From positions 46,528 through 110,527 of the forward strand of contig NZ_JAJEPS010000011.1 of NCBI RefSeq assembly GCF_020686965.1: a stretch of 64,000 nt of DNA, given 5' to 3'. Positions 14,180 to 23,063 of the stretch are shown here, in pieces (position 1 is the stretch's first letter; the number at the start of each line of letters is the position of its first letter). The stretch is from Hominiventricola filiformis (lineage in GTDB: Bacteria > Bacillota > Clostridia > Lachnospirales > Lachnospiraceae). Made by a program: the position numbers and the translations under genes. The notes beneath the pieces were generated by a model. It worked only from the letters and a program-made list of their open reading frames with translations. It was not told where the DNA came from and did not search any database.

Positions 14180-15088
14180 ATGTATGATATTATCATTGTC
14201 GGTGCGGGAACTGCTGGCCTGACGGCAGCTATTTACGGAGTGCGTGCAGGAAAAAGTGTGCTGGTACTGGAAGCGAAGACCTATGGCGGCCAGATTATCA
14301 ATACACCGAAGATAGAGAATTATCCGGGAATTAAAGAAATTTCCGGATTTGAATATGCAAAAAATCTGTATGAGCAGGCAAAAGATCTGGGAGCGGAGAT
14401 CCGCTTTGAACAGGTCACCGCTATTGAAACGGCAGAATCCAGGAAACTGGTAAAGACAACGAAAGATTCCTATGAATGCCGCAGTGTGATTCTGGCGACG
14501 GGAGCAAAGAATCGCCCTCTTTCCCTGCCACGTGAACAGGAACTCATCGGAGCGGGAGTGTCTTACTGCGCTACCTGCGACGGCATGTTTTTCCGGGGAA
14601 GAGAGGTAGCAGTGGTTGGCGGTGGCAACACCGCATTGGAAGATGCTGCATTTCTCGCTAATTACTGCAGCAAAGTGTATATCATCCACCGGAGATCAGA
14701 ATTCCGTGGGGAAGAGAAGCTTGTGCAGTCCCTGAAACAAAAGAAAAATGTAGAATTTGTCCTGGACAGTAAAGTGAAGGCATTAAATGGAACCGATTCT
14801 TTGGAGTCTCTTATCGTACAAAATGTAGAGACAAAAAAGGAACAGACCATCCCGGTATCCGGCGTCTTTGTGGCTATCGGCCAGATGCCGCAGAATGAAA
14901 AATTTGCCGGAATGGTGGATCTGGATGCACATGGATATGTAGAAGCTGGAGAAAATTGTCACACAAATGTGAAAGGAATTTTTGTGGCAGGGGACTGCCG
15001 TACAAAGGAAGTACGTCAGCTGGCAACAGCTGCTGCAGATGGTGCAGTAGCGGCACTTGCAGCCTGTGCGTATCTGAATCAACAGTAA
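14180..15088 (+). CDS. trxB: Thioredoxin-disulfide reductase
   Basis: A 302-residue flavoenzyme that uses NADPH and FAD to reduce thioredoxin. The FAD-binding motif GAGTAGLTAA is at residues 8-17, the redox pair is CATC (Cys130, Cys133), and the NADPH motif is VGGGNTALEDA. The C-terminal FAD motif FVAGDC precedes VRQLATAAADGA. The length is normal for the low-molecular-weight type. GAAAGGAAG precedes the ATG. It is divergent from trxA under a common palindrome. Some members of this family use ferredoxin; the NADPH motif here (HRRSEFR) supports NADPH. Confidence 0.96.
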   Translation: MYDIIIVGAGTAGLTAAIYGVRAGKSVLVLEAKTYGGQIINTPKIENYPGIKEISGFEYAKNLYEQAKDLGAEIRFEQVTAIETAESRKLVKTTKDSYECRSVILATGAKNRPLSLPREQELIGAGVSYCATCDGMFFRGREVAVVGGGNTALEDAAFLANYCSKVYIIHRRSEFRGEEKLVQSLKQKKNVEFVLDSKVKALNGTDSLESLIVQNVETKKEQTIPVSGVFVAIGQMPQNEKFAGMVDLDAHGYVEAGENCHTNVKGIFVAGDCRTKEVRQLATAAADGAVAALAACAYLNQQ

Positions 15089-15168
15089 TTTTTATAGGAA
15101 AAAGTAATAAAAAATGCATCTTCTCGGTAGGTAAAAATGCTGAAATTTTCTCTTTTTCAAAAAAATAC

Positions 15169-15197
15169 TTACTAATTTGCGAAAAAATTGGTAATAT
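15169..15197 (+). promoter_or_regulatory. Candidate promoter of carD
   Basis: TTACTA (15169-15174), 17 bases, then TAATAT (15192-15197) with TGG directly upstream as an extended -10. The region is very AT-rich, so confidence is limited. Confidence 0.4.
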
Positions 15198-15235
15198 TAA
15201 TGTATATTGGTGAAAAATGGAAAGGAGGAAGGCTG

Positions 15236-15745
15236 ATGTTTCAGAAAGGGGAATATATTGTCTATGGACAGCATGGAATTTGTCTGGTAGAGGATATTAC
15301 CCATCTTAATATGTCAGAAGCAGATGAGAAGAAACTGTACTATGTGTTGGTGCCTGTAGGGACAAGGGGAAGCAGAATCTATTATCCGGCGGATCGTGAA
15401 AATAGGAATGCCAGATATCTGTTGACAAAGGAGGAAGCGTTATGCCTTCTGGAAGAATTTCCTACAATTGAGAAGATACAGATTGGAATCGAAAAATTGC
15501 GGGAAGATACCTATAAGAAAGCTCTTTATTCCGGCAACCAGAAAATATGGGCATCACTTTTGAAAACATTGTATGAACGCAAACAGGATCGATTGAAAAC
15601 GGGTAAGAGAATTGCATCAGTGGACGAGCGTTATCAGAAAATGGTAGAAGAGGCACTGTGTGGGGAACTGGCTTTTGTGCTGGGAAAGACCAAGCAGGAG
15701 TTGAAAGAGATGCTTATATCCCAGATTCCGTGTGCGATTGTCTGA
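15236..15745 (+). CDS. CarD/CdnL-family RNA polymerase-binding regulator
   Basis: A 169-residue protein whose N-terminal 65 residues form the CarD/TRCF RNA-polymerase-interacting domain (FQKGEYIVYGQHGICLVEDI, then YYVLVPVGTRGSRIYYP), followed by a helical C-terminal part. CarD proteins bind the RNA polymerase beta subunit and stabilise open complexes at many promoters. ATG 15236 follows AAAGGAGG, and an upstream in-frame ATG lacks a site. It is monocistronic. Clostridial genomes often hold several such proteins with different targets, so a global role is not assured. Confidence 0.85.
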   Translation: MFQKGEYIVYGQHGICLVEDITHLNMSEADEKKLYYVLVPVGTRGSRIYYPADRENRNARYLLTKEEALCLLEEFPTIEKIQIGIEKLREDTYKKALYSGNQKIWASLLKTLYERKQDRLKTGKRIASVDERYQKMVEEALCGELAFVLGKTKQELKEMLISQIPCAIV

Positions 15746-15762
15746 AAAGAAAACAGGCGTCG

Positions 15763-15935
15763 GGCAGATAGAAAAACAAGCTTTATTCCCACCCAAAGAG
15801 TCTGTCCTAATAGCTGAAATTTCCGGGAAAAAGCGGATTTGGAAGTCAGTTTGGCGATATGGAAAATCCACAGGTCATTACACCCAGAAAAACGGAGATA
15901 TTTGGGTGGAGACGATGCAGATTTTTCTATCTGCC
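15763..15935. repeat. Foldback (MITE-like) element of about 173 bp
   Basis: GGCAGATAGAAAAA at 15763-15776 is repeated in inverted orientation at 15922-15935. A second inverted pair lies just inside (CCACCCAAA near 15790 and TTTGGGTGG at 15901-15909). It has no coding capacity. It fills most of the gene-free stretch between carD and murF (15746-16062); the remainder is AT-rich with no gene visible. Confidence 0.55.
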
Positions 15936-16062
15936 AAATTAACTCGCAATATGCAGTAATATGATAGAAAATGAGATTTTTATCATAAATTTTGGACGAA
16001 GGACGGGATGAAAACGCCATATGCCCAACATCTTTAAGATCCCCGGCATCTTCATGATAGAG

Positions 16063-16120
16063 AAAGTGCCATCCTGTGAAAAGAACGTTAGCGGTTCCTC
16101 CTCACAGGATGGCACTTTTT
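16063..16120. terminator. Terminator downstream of murF, convergent with the carD side
   Basis: AAAGTGCCATCCTGTGA pairs with TCACAGGATGGCACTTT, a stem of about 17 bp with a 22-base loop. T-tracts occur on both strands (TTTTTT on plus, CTTTCTCT on minus), so it can serve both sides. Confidence 0.85.
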
Positions 16121-16123
16121 TGC

Positions 16124-17479
16124 TTACTGCAGTGCTTCCACGATCTTTGTAAATCCCATGGAATGGGACGCTTTTACGAGAACGGCATCGCCGGATTTTA
16201 AGATCTGATCGGTTTCTTTTAAGAAACTGTCCACATCTGCAAAGTGCAGGCATCTGGTCTGCGGAGCAGATTTCTTTGCTGCTTCGTGAAGAGCGGCGCT
16301 CAAAGTTCCGATAGTCACAAGAATATCCACATGCAGATTCTTCAGATGCTTGCCCACGGAAGCATGAAGTGAGTCGGACTGGGGACCGAGTTCTCCCATG
16401 TCACCAAGGATGGCTACTTTTCGGGAGTGGGTGTCATCCAGCACGTTCAGGGATTCCATCATAGAAGTCGGGTTTGCGTTGTAGCAATCATCAAGCAATG
16501 TGTAATGTTCGGTATGAAGAATATTGCTGCGGCCGGGCAGCGGCTTTAAACTTTCGATGCCGGCACGGATTTCGTCGATGGAAAGTCCTAAGGCCAATCC
16601 GATGCAGGTACCTGCCATGGCATTGTAGACCATGTGGGTGCCGGGAAGGGGAATGACTGTTTCAAAGGAGTTTTTTGTGTCTGTGTGAATCCGGCAGCGG
16701 ACACCGTCGAATCCCAACTTCTCCACAGAATCCGCCCACACATCGCGGGACGGGTCCATACCGAAAGTACGGGCAATGTCTTTTAACGTAATCAGTTTAT
16801 CATCGTCCCCGTTGACGAATGCTTTTACATCGTCAGCAGCATAATCAAACATCTCACATTTCGCTTTTAAAATACCGTCTCTGGAACCAAGAAATTCCAG
16901 ATGGGCAACGCCGATGTTGGTGAAGAGACAGTGGGTCGGGCGCACCATTTTGCTTAGGCGATGCATCTCGCCGTAATGGTTCATGCCCATCTCGACGACT
17001 GCCACCTCATGTTCTTCTCCGATACGAAAAATGGTCAGTGGCACACCAAGTTCATTGTTAAAATTTCCCTGGGTTTTCAGAACATTATATTTCTGGCTCA
17101 AAATGGAAGCTACCATCTCCTTGGTGCTGGTCTTTCCTACACTTCCGGTAATACCGATAACCGGAATGCCAAGTGTCTGGCGATAGCTTTCAGCGGCCTC
17201 TTTCAGGGCCTGCTGGGTATCTTCCACCAGAAGATAAGGGCCTGCTGGATCGGTCAGTTCCTGCTGGCTTAAGGCACAGGCAGCCCCTTTGGCATAGACG
17301 TCCGGAATGAATTTGTGGCCATCAACACGTTCTCCGGGAATGGCGACAAAGAGAGTGCCTTTCGTGACCCCGCGGCTGTCGGTCTCCACACCGGAAAGTT
17401 CCTGGTCGAGCGCTTCTTCCGGTCCAAAATAACGTGCATGACATGCATCTTTAAACTGTCTGACAGTAAAATGTTTCAT
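16124..17479 (-). CDS. murF: UDP-MurNAc-tripeptide--D-alanyl-D-alanine ligase
   Basis: A 451-residue Mur ligase that adds D-Ala-D-Ala to the UDP-MurNAc tripeptide in peptidoglycan precursor synthesis (cytoplasm). It has the N-terminal substrate domain (SGVETDSRGVTKGTLFVAI), the ATP loop GITGSVGKTSTKEM, the central MGMNHYGEMHRLS and NIGVAHLEFLGS segments, and the C-terminal ILGDMGELG. The length is normal. It is the last gene of plsC-ddl-murF, so the enzyme making D-Ala-D-Ala is encoded directly upstream, four bases away. The stop is followed by a strong terminator. Confidence 0.97.
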   Translation of the reverse strand: MKHFTVRQFKDACHARYFGPEEALDQELSGVETDSRGVTKGTLFVAIPGERVDGHKFIPDVYAKGAACALSQQELTDPAGPYLLVEDTQQALKEAAESYRQTLGIPVIGITGSVGKTSTKEMVASILSQKYNVLKTQGNFNNELGVPLTIFRIGEEHEVAVVEMGMNHYGEMHRLSKMVRPTHCLFTNIGVAHLEFLGSRDGILKAKCEMFDYAADDVKAFVNGDDDKLITLKDIARTFGMDPSRDVWADSVEKLGFDGVRCRIHTDTKNSFETVIPLPGTHMVYNAMAGTCIGLALGLSIDEIRAGIESLKPLPGRSNILHTEHYTLLDDCYNANPTSMMESLNVLDDTHSRKVAILGDMGELGPQSDSLHASVGKHLKNLHVDILVTIGTLSAALHEAAKKSAPQTRCLHFADVDSFLKETDQILKSGDAVLVKASHSMGFTKIVEALQ

Positions 17480-17482
17480 GGG

Positions 17483-18544
17483 TTAGTTCCTTTCCGTATT
17501 CGCGTATTTCTTCATGGAAACATTCAGAATCCACTCACAGAGTTGCGGGAAAGAGTAACCAATCGCCTGTGCTTCCTGGGGCATCAGACTGGTAGGGGTC
17601 ATGCCGGGAAGGGTATTGACCTCCAGTGCATAGTCTTCACCGGTACGGTCATCCAGCATGAAGTCCACACGGGCATATCCTTCGATTCCTACGGAAGCAC
17701 AGGCTGCTTCTGCGTGACGCTGCATGCGGACAGCGGTCTCTTCCGGAAGTTTCGCCGGGCAGGTCTCGATGGTGCTGCCGGGCTGGTATTTATTTTTATA
17801 ATCATAAAAGCCGCTGATCGGTGCGATCTCAATGATCGGGAGTGCTTCCCCTTCGATAACGGCAATGGAAAATTCACGGCCGATAATGCAGCGCTCGATA
17901 ATGGCCTGATCTTCAAAGGTAAAGGCTTCATCCAGTGCTTTCTCCAGTTCGGAGGCATCATTTACACGGTAAACACCTACGGAAGAACCGCCGCAGCAGG
18001 TTTTGACCATGCAGGGATAACCGACGCTTTCCGGAAGACGGAATGGTTTTCCTTTCTGAACGGTGATACCGGGAGGTGTCGGAACATTCCGTCCCCGGAA
18101 CATCTGTTTGGTAATATTTTTATCCATGCAGAGGGCGCTGCTGGTGTGTCCGGTTCCGGTATAGCGGATGCCCATCAGATCGAAGAGGGCCTGAATCTTG
18201 CCGTCCTCTCCGTTCTCTCCGTGAAGAGCCAGAAATACCATATCACTCAGTTCACAGAGTTTCAGGACATTTGGGCCCAGAAGACTTCTGTAATTAGGAC
18301 GGAGCGCTTTTACATGGGCGATATCCGGGGCATCCTCTGCAATGGTACCAACAGAAGCAGACCAGTCGCGATCATCTGTGAACAGATGATCTAATGGTTC
18401 TTTTTCTTCCGGCAGACCCAGAAATAAGTCCACCAGAACCACATCGTGTCCGTTTCCTTTTAATGCTTCATAAATATTTCTTCCACTGCAGAGAGATACA
18501 TCACGTTCGGTACTGATGCCTCCTGCAAGAACTACGATTTTCAT
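17483..18544 (-). CDS. ddl: D-alanine--D-alanine ligase
   Basis: A 353-residue ATP-grasp ligase that joins two D-alanines for cell-wall synthesis. Seen are VVLAGGISTERDVSLCSG at the N-terminus, LALHGENGEDGKIQ, the ATP-grasp part GYPCMVKTCCGGSSVGV, the omega-loop KNKYQPGST, and ALEVNTLPGMTPTS near the end. The tyrosine in the omega loop favours D-Ala-D-Ala over D-Ala-D-Lac products. ATG 18544 lies seven bases after AGGAGG, and the in-frame TTG two codons upstream is less likely. It sits between plsC and murF with almost no gaps. Confidence 0.96.
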   Translation of the reverse strand: MKIVVLAGGISTERDVSLCSGRNIYEALKGNGHDVVLVDLFLGLPEEKEPLDHLFTDDRDWSASVGTIAEDAPDIAHVKALRPNYRSLLGPNVLKLCELSDMVFLALHGENGEDGKIQALFDLMGIRYTGTGHTSSALCMDKNITKQMFRGRNVPTPPGITVQKGKPFRLPESVGYPCMVKTCCGGSSVGVYRVNDASELEKALDEAFTFEDQAIIERCIIGREFSIAVIEGEALPIIEIAPISGFYDYKNKYQPGSTIETCPAKLPEETAVRMQRHAEAACASVGIEGYARVDFMLDDRTGEDYALEVNTLPGMTPTSLMPQEAQAIGYSFPQLCEWILNVSMKKYANTERN

Positions 18545-18546
18545 AA

Positions 18547-19278
18547 TCAATCCTCCTGTTTATGCTGATCCAGCATTTCCTGAATTTTATGCTGGGCATA
18601 GGACCCAAGAAACTTCTGGTCTTCTTTGGAAAGTTCCTTCGGGTAAATGGGTGCACCGTATTCTACGATGACATGGGCAGGTCTGATATAAGGAAGATGT
18701 GCTTCCCAGATCTGCGCGGAATTGGTGATGGCAATAGGAATGATGGGACATCCGGTTTTGGACGCTATCTTCATGCTGCCTTCCTTGAACGGAATCATGT
18801 TTCCGTCCTTACTTCTGGTGCCTTCCGGGAAAATACAGATAGAGATTCCCTTCTTAATATATTCAATACCAGTCAGAATGGTTTTTAATCCTTCCTTGAC
18901 GTTGGAACGATCCAGGAAAAGACAATAAAGCCGTTTCATCCAGTCGCGCAGGAGTGGTACTTTGAGCATCTCTGCCTTCGCCACATATCCGGTCAGATCC
19001 GGACACATGGAATAGGTGAGCAGAATATCAAAATAGCTGCAGTGATTTCCGACATAGAGAACAGCCTGATCTTTTGGCACATTTTCATGACCGATATAGG
19101 TAATATCGGAACCGGTGATCCACAGCATGAGTTTGAAGGCTGCCTGTACCATACGAAGACTGCTGATATCTCTTGTGCGGGGATTGAATTTACCAATCAC
19201 CCATTCGATCAGAAGAACCGGAATGCCGATGATCAGGTAAAGGATCAGAATCGTTGCTATTAAAATTAAACGTATCAT
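18547..19278 (-). CDS. plsC: 1-acyl-sn-glycerol-3-phosphate acyltransferase
   Basis: A 243-residue membrane-associated acyltransferase that converts lysophosphatidate to phosphatidate. One or two N-terminal membrane helices (residues 3-27) precede the catalytic motif NHCSYFD (NHxxxxD) and the acyl/phosphate-binding FPEGTRSKDG, which are diagnostic. A later PIIPIAITNS block is also typical. ATG follows AAGGAG. It is the first gene of an operon with ddl and murF, linking phospholipid and wall precursor synthesis. Confidence 0.93.
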   Translation of the reverse strand: MIRLILIATILILYLIIGIPVLLIEWVIGKFNPRTRDISSLRMVQAAFKLMLWITGSDITYIGHENVPKDQAVLYVGNHCSYFDILLTYSMCPDLTGYVAKAEMLKVPLLRDWMKRLYCLFLDRSNVKEGLKTILTGIEYIKKGISICIFPEGTRSKDGNMIPFKEGSMKIASKTGCPIIPIAITNSAQIWEAHLPYIRPAHVIVEYGAPIYPKELSKEDQKFLGSYAQHKIQEMLDQHKQED

Positions 19279-19303
19279 ATAAAACTCCTTAAAACGGTAT
19301 GTA

Positions 19304-20830
19304 TCAACCGAAACGGCCGAACAGTTCGGTCATCTGGCGAAGTCCTTTTGCCATGCCTTCGTTCAGAAGTCCGGCGCGGAAGCGGTACTCCCAGTTGCCG
19401 GCTGCGGTACCAGGGGTGTTCATGCGGTGTTCACTTCCCTGATTCAAAAGATCCTGTACCGGGAAAATGGCATATCTTGCAATGGTACCCAGGCAGATGC
19501 GGATGAAATCCCAGCTGATGCTGGAAGCGTCCGTATTCATATAACGGCGCACTTTGTCCTGATTTTGATGGGCTGTATGCTGATACCAGCCAAGGGTTGT
19601 ATCATTGTCATGGGTTCCGGTATAGCAGATACAGTTCCGGGTGTCAAGCTGATGGGGAAGGAAAGAACTCTCTCCAAGTCCATCAAAACCAAACTGCAGG
19701 ACTTTCATGCCCGGATAACCGAGAGAATCTCGCAGCTTTTCTACTTCCGGTGTAATAATGCCAAGATCCTCTGCAAAGATCGGAAGTTCTTCGCCTAATG
19801 CTTTTTCAATGGCACGGAACAGTTCCTCGCCAGGACCTTTCTTCCATTTACCGTTCATAGCAGTCTTTTCGCCTGCCGGAACTGCCCAGTAAGCTTCAAA
19901 TCCGCGGAAATGGTCGATGCGGACATAATCTACCTGATCCAGCTGGTGGCGGACGCGTTCAATCCACCAGCGATAACTGTCCTTTTTATGTGCTTTCCAG
20001 TCATAGAGGGGGTTACCCCACAGCTGTCCCTCAGCAGCAAAATAATCTGGCGGAACTCCGGCTACTTCCAGCGGATGTCCCTTGGTATCCAGGCAGAACA
20101 TACTTTTATTTGCCCAGACATCAGCACTGTCCGGGGAGGTGAAGATCGGAATATCACCGATGATGGCAATTCCTTTTTCATTTGCATAATCCTTCAGTGC
20201 ATACCACTGACTGAAGAAGCAGAACTGTACGAAGCAGTAATAGTCGACTTCTTTTTCCAGAAGCTTAAGCCAGGCAGCGCGCTCGGCAGGTGTCGGATCC
20301 AGGAGACTGTCTTCCCACTCATACCAGGGCAGATTCTCATGATAGTCTTTTCCTGCCATGTAGAGGCAGTAGTCTTCCAACCAGAATTCATTATTTTTCT
20401 GGAAGGAATCATATTCCTCCAGCAGATCCTTATCTGAGGTGTGGCGGAAGTTCTGATAGGCTTTCCGAAACAGTCCGGTCTTATACTCAGTGACTTTTGT
20501 GTATTCTACTTTGTCCGGATTGAATTCCGGAATCGGTTCCAGATCCTCTCTGGTAAGAAGTTTTTTTTCAATCAGAAGATCCGGACTGATGAGAAGGGGT
20601 TGTCCTGCAAAGACCGAAAAACTCTGATAAGGAGAGTTTCCATTGCCACAAGGGCCAAGGGGCAGAACCTGCCAGAGATGCTGACCTGCCATGTGCAGAA
20701 AGTCAATGAAGTTGTATGCTTCCTTCCCCATATCACCGACCCCATAAGGAGATGGGAAGGAAGTCGGATGAGCGAGGACTCCGCTGTAGCGGTGATTGGT
20801 TTTGTCCTCAGCAGCTATTTTAAAATGCAT
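19304..20830 (-). CDS. malQ: 4-alpha-glucanotransferase (GH77), copy 1
   Basis: A 508-residue amylomaltase that transfers alpha-1,4-glucan segments between maltodextrins in the cytoplasm. The GH77 landmarks are SPYGVGDMGKEAYNFIDF, NSPYQSFSVFAGQPLLI, GDIPIFTSPDSADVW, the nucleophile region YVRIDHFRGFEAYWAVP, the acid/base FAEDLGIIT, and YTGTHDNDTTLGWY. It stands alone with its own promoter. A second GH77 gene (51143-52636) belongs to the maltodextrin operon; the two are clearly different in sequence, so this is not a recent duplication. Confidence 0.96.
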   Translation of the reverse strand: MHFKIAAEDKTNHRYSGVLAHPTSFPSPYGVGDMGKEAYNFIDFLHMAGQHLWQVLPLGPCGNGNSPYQSFSVFAGQPLLISPDLLIEKKLLTREDLEPIPEFNPDKVEYTKVTEYKTGLFRKAYQNFRHTSDKDLLEEYDSFQKNNEFWLEDYCLYMAGKDYHENLPWYEWEDSLLDPTPAERAAWLKLLEKEVDYYCFVQFCFFSQWYALKDYANEKGIAIIGDIPIFTSPDSADVWANKSMFCLDTKGHPLEVAGVPPDYFAAEGQLWGNPLYDWKAHKKDSYRWWIERVRHQLDQVDYVRIDHFRGFEAYWAVPAGEKTAMNGKWKKGPGEELFRAIEKALGEELPIFAEDLGIITPEVEKLRDSLGYPGMKVLQFGFDGLGESSFLPHQLDTRNCICYTGTHDNDTTLGWYQHTAHQNQDKVRRYMNTDASSISWDFIRICLGTIARYAIFPVQDLLNQGSEHRMNTPGTAAGNWEYRFRAGLLNEGMAKGLRQMTELFGRFG

Positions 20831-20879
20831 CGTTTATGTACTCCCTTTTATACTTTTTTGTGAATATCCTATCCGTAAT

Positions 20880-20908
20880 ATTATACTTTACTGGCAACCG
20901 GAATACAA
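20880..20908 (-). promoter_or_regulatory. Sigma-A promoter of malQ copy 1
   Basis: On the minus strand, TTGTAT (20908-20903), a 17-base spacer, then TATAAT (20885-20880). The start codon lies about 50 bases downstream. Confidence 0.65.
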
Positions 20909-20979
20909 GGAAGAAGACTGGTCTTAAATGCTTTTTTTCTTCATAGACTAGAGCAAATAAGAAAGAGAGAAACGGTTCT

Positions 20980-21378
20980 ATGCGAAAAATATGTCTGTTG
21001 CTTCTGACAGCGCTCCTGTTCTGTGGGTGTGGAATTGAAAAGCAGAGTCCGAAGAAACTGAAAAGTCTTGATTTCACAGTGCTTGCACCGGAAGAAATGC
21101 CGGAAGAACTGCTGAATGTGCTGGAGGAGAAGAAAACATCACCTTTCAAGGTAACCTATAAGGATGAAGGATATCTGTATATTTGTGAGGGATATGGAGA
21201 ACAGAAAAGCAGCGGATACAGCATTGCGGTAAAGGATCTGTATCTGACGGAAAATGCAGTGTATGTGGATACGGAATTGCTGGGACCGGGAAATGCGGAG
21301 AAGACGGAAAGTCTTGTTACCTGCCCGTATATTGTGCTGAAACTGGAAGATCCGGGACTTTCTGTCGTATTTGAGTAA
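20980..21378 (+). CDS. Putative lipoprotein with PrcB-like domain
   Basis: A 132-residue exported lipoprotein. A short signal peptide (RKICLLLLTALLF) ends in the lipobox FCGC with Cys17 as the likely lipidation site. The rest contains FKVTYKDEGYLYICEGYGEQKSSGYSI (seen in parts: GYLYICEGYGEQ, SSGYSI) and a C-terminal SLVTCPYIVLKL strand, the pattern of the PrcB C-terminal domain known from a Treponema protease complex. The clostridial members are uncharacterised. It ends 15 bases before the SipL-like gene, suggesting one transcript. Confidence 0.75.
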   Translation: MRKICLLLLTALLFCGCGIEKQSPKKLKSLDFTVLAPEEMPEELLNVLEEKKTSPFKVTYKDEGYLYICEGYGEQKSSGYSIAVKDLYLTENAVYVDTELLGPGNAEKTESLVTCPYIVLKLEDPGLSVVFE

Positions 21379-21393
21379 AAGGGGAGGAAAAGA

Positions 21394-22974
21394 ATGGAAC
21401 TGGAGCGAAGATATGTAAATCTGAATCACCGAAAGGGAGAGGCATTCAGTCAGATGACCATGGAGGAAGATCTGAATGTGCCGGACCAGAAACCGGATAT
21501 TTATAAGATCATTCACGGACAGGGAGAATTCCGGCCGGATGAGATCAAGGGGGAGACCGGTAAGATCAAGGTGCGTGGAATCTTTCTGTACCGCATTCTT
21601 TATATCAGTGAAAATGTGGACCGGATGCCGGAGATGTTGGAAGGAAGCGTGCCTGTTGATGAGACTGTTTTTCTGAACGGGCTGGAAGAGGGTGATATGC
21701 TGGATGTGAGCTGGAAACAGGAAGATTTCCGGGTATCAGCAGTACATTCCAGAAAGGCCAATATGAAATGCGTGCTGTCATTTTCGGCGGAGGCTTACCG
21801 TGAGCAACCGGTGCCGCTGCTTGAGCAGCCGGAAGCAGCGGAAGATCTGTACCTGAAAACCAGCCCGGTGAGTCTGAAGCAGGAGATGCTGCATAAAAAA
21901 GATACCGTGCGGGTGAGGGAAGATGTGACGATATCTCCGGGCAAGCCAAACATTCGGCGGATTCTATGGCGGGAGGTAAGGCTTCAGGGAGCCGAAGCAA
22001 GACAGGAAGACGGGAAAATTCTGGTCAAGGGAGAACTGGCAGTCTTCTTTCTCTATGAGAGCGACGGGACGGAGATACCGGTACAGTGGGAAGAAAAGAT
22101 GATTCCATTCCGCAATGAGACAGAATGCGAGATGAGCAGAGGAGATCTCACTGGCAGGACGGAAGTGACTCTTTTGAGAGCAGATATGGAACTGCAGGCT
22201 GATTACGACGGCGAGCCTCGGATGATTCGGGTGGATGCCGTGCTGGAACTGAAGATCCGATATTATGAAGAGAGGGTCTGCGAGGTGCTTGAGGATGCTT
22301 ACAGCCTTTCCTGTGAGATGATTCCCGGTAAGAAAGAGTATGCATGGGATGATATTTGCCAGATGACAGATTCCCGGGCGCGGGTATCGGGAAGAATGAA
22401 AATCCCGGAGCAGAGTCCGGAGATGATGCAGATTCTCTGCGCGGGAATCGGAATTCATACGGACTACAGTGAGCGGACGGAGCATGGGATTCTGATTCAG
22501 GGAAATGTGGAGGTGTGGGTACTGTATGCATCCACGGATGATGCGATGCCTTTTGCCTGTGTAAAGGAGACATTTCCATTTGAACATACGGCAGAGATTC
22601 AGAAAACAGAGCCGGATGCCGCATGGCAGATCACTGCAGATCTCGATCAGCTGATGGTCAGTATGCTGGATGCGCGGGAGCTGGAGATGAAGGCAGTGCT
22701 GCAGATTCAGGTTGAGGTAAGATGTCCCCGGACACTGACTGTCATAGAAGAGCTTACCGAACAGCCGGTAGACATGGCAAAGATGCGGAGTCTTCCGGGT
22801 ATTGCCATTCATATAGTACAGCCAGGTGAAGATCTCTGGAGCATAGCCAAAACCCACGGCACCTCCTGCAAGTCTGTGATGGAATTAAATGACCTGAAAG
22901 AGGAGACTCTGCATCCAGGAAGCAGGCTTTTGATCGTGAAAGAAATTGCCGCTCACAGGAACAGAACAGACTGA
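21394..22974 (+). CDS. sipL: SipL-like spore protein (DUF3794/SPOCS repeats plus LysM)
   Basis: A 526-residue protein with three DUF3794 (SPOCS) units, at about residues 30-150, 160-290 and 310-440 (for example GEFRPDEIKGETGKIKVRG and KILVKGELAVFFLYESD), and a C-terminal LysM domain (IHIVQPGEDLWSIAKTHGTS and later LHPGSRLLI). This is the layout of SipL of Clostridioides difficile, which binds the coat-morphogenesis ATPase SpoIVA through its LysM domain. GGGGAGG precedes the ATG. It implies endospore formation. The gene symbol is given by architecture. Confidence 0.85.
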   Translation: MELERRYVNLNHRKGEAFSQMTMEEDLNVPDQKPDIYKIIHGQGEFRPDEIKGETGKIKVRGIFLYRILYISENVDRMPEMLEGSVPVDETVFLNGLEEGDMLDVSWKQEDFRVSAVHSRKANMKCVLSFSAEAYREQPVPLLEQPEAAEDLYLKTSPVSLKQEMLHKKDTVRVREDVTISPGKPNIRRILWREVRLQGAEARQEDGKILVKGELAVFFLYESDGTEIPVQWEEKMIPFRNETECEMSRGDLTGRTEVTLLRADMELQADYDGEPRMIRVDAVLELKIRYYEERVCEVLEDAYSLSCEMIPGKKEYAWDDICQMTDSRARVSGRMKIPEQSPEMMQILCAGIGIHTDYSERTEHGILIQGNVEVWVLYASTDDAMPFACVKETFPFEHTAEIQKTEPDAAWQITADLDQLMVSMLDARELEMKAVLQIQVEVRCPRTLTVIEELTEQPVDMAKMRSLPGIAIHIVQPGEDLWSIAKTHGTSCKSVMELNDLKEETLHPGSRLLIVKEIAAHRNRTD

Positions 22975-23063
22975 AAGCAGCGGTATGAAAGAAAAGAATT
23001 GTATCCATGCCGCAAATAGATTAAAATAAGAATAAATAGTTTGATTGGAACAAGGAGATAATG

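Noticed and set aside
15732..15959. A 75-codon plus-strand frame after carD.
   Set aside because: It overlaps the end of carD and runs through the foldback element, with no ribosome site or recognisable sequence.
21964..22857. A 297-codon frame antisense to the SipL-like gene.
   Set aside because: Same reasons: opposite strand of a clear gene, low-complexity Leu/His/Arg composition, no start signal.
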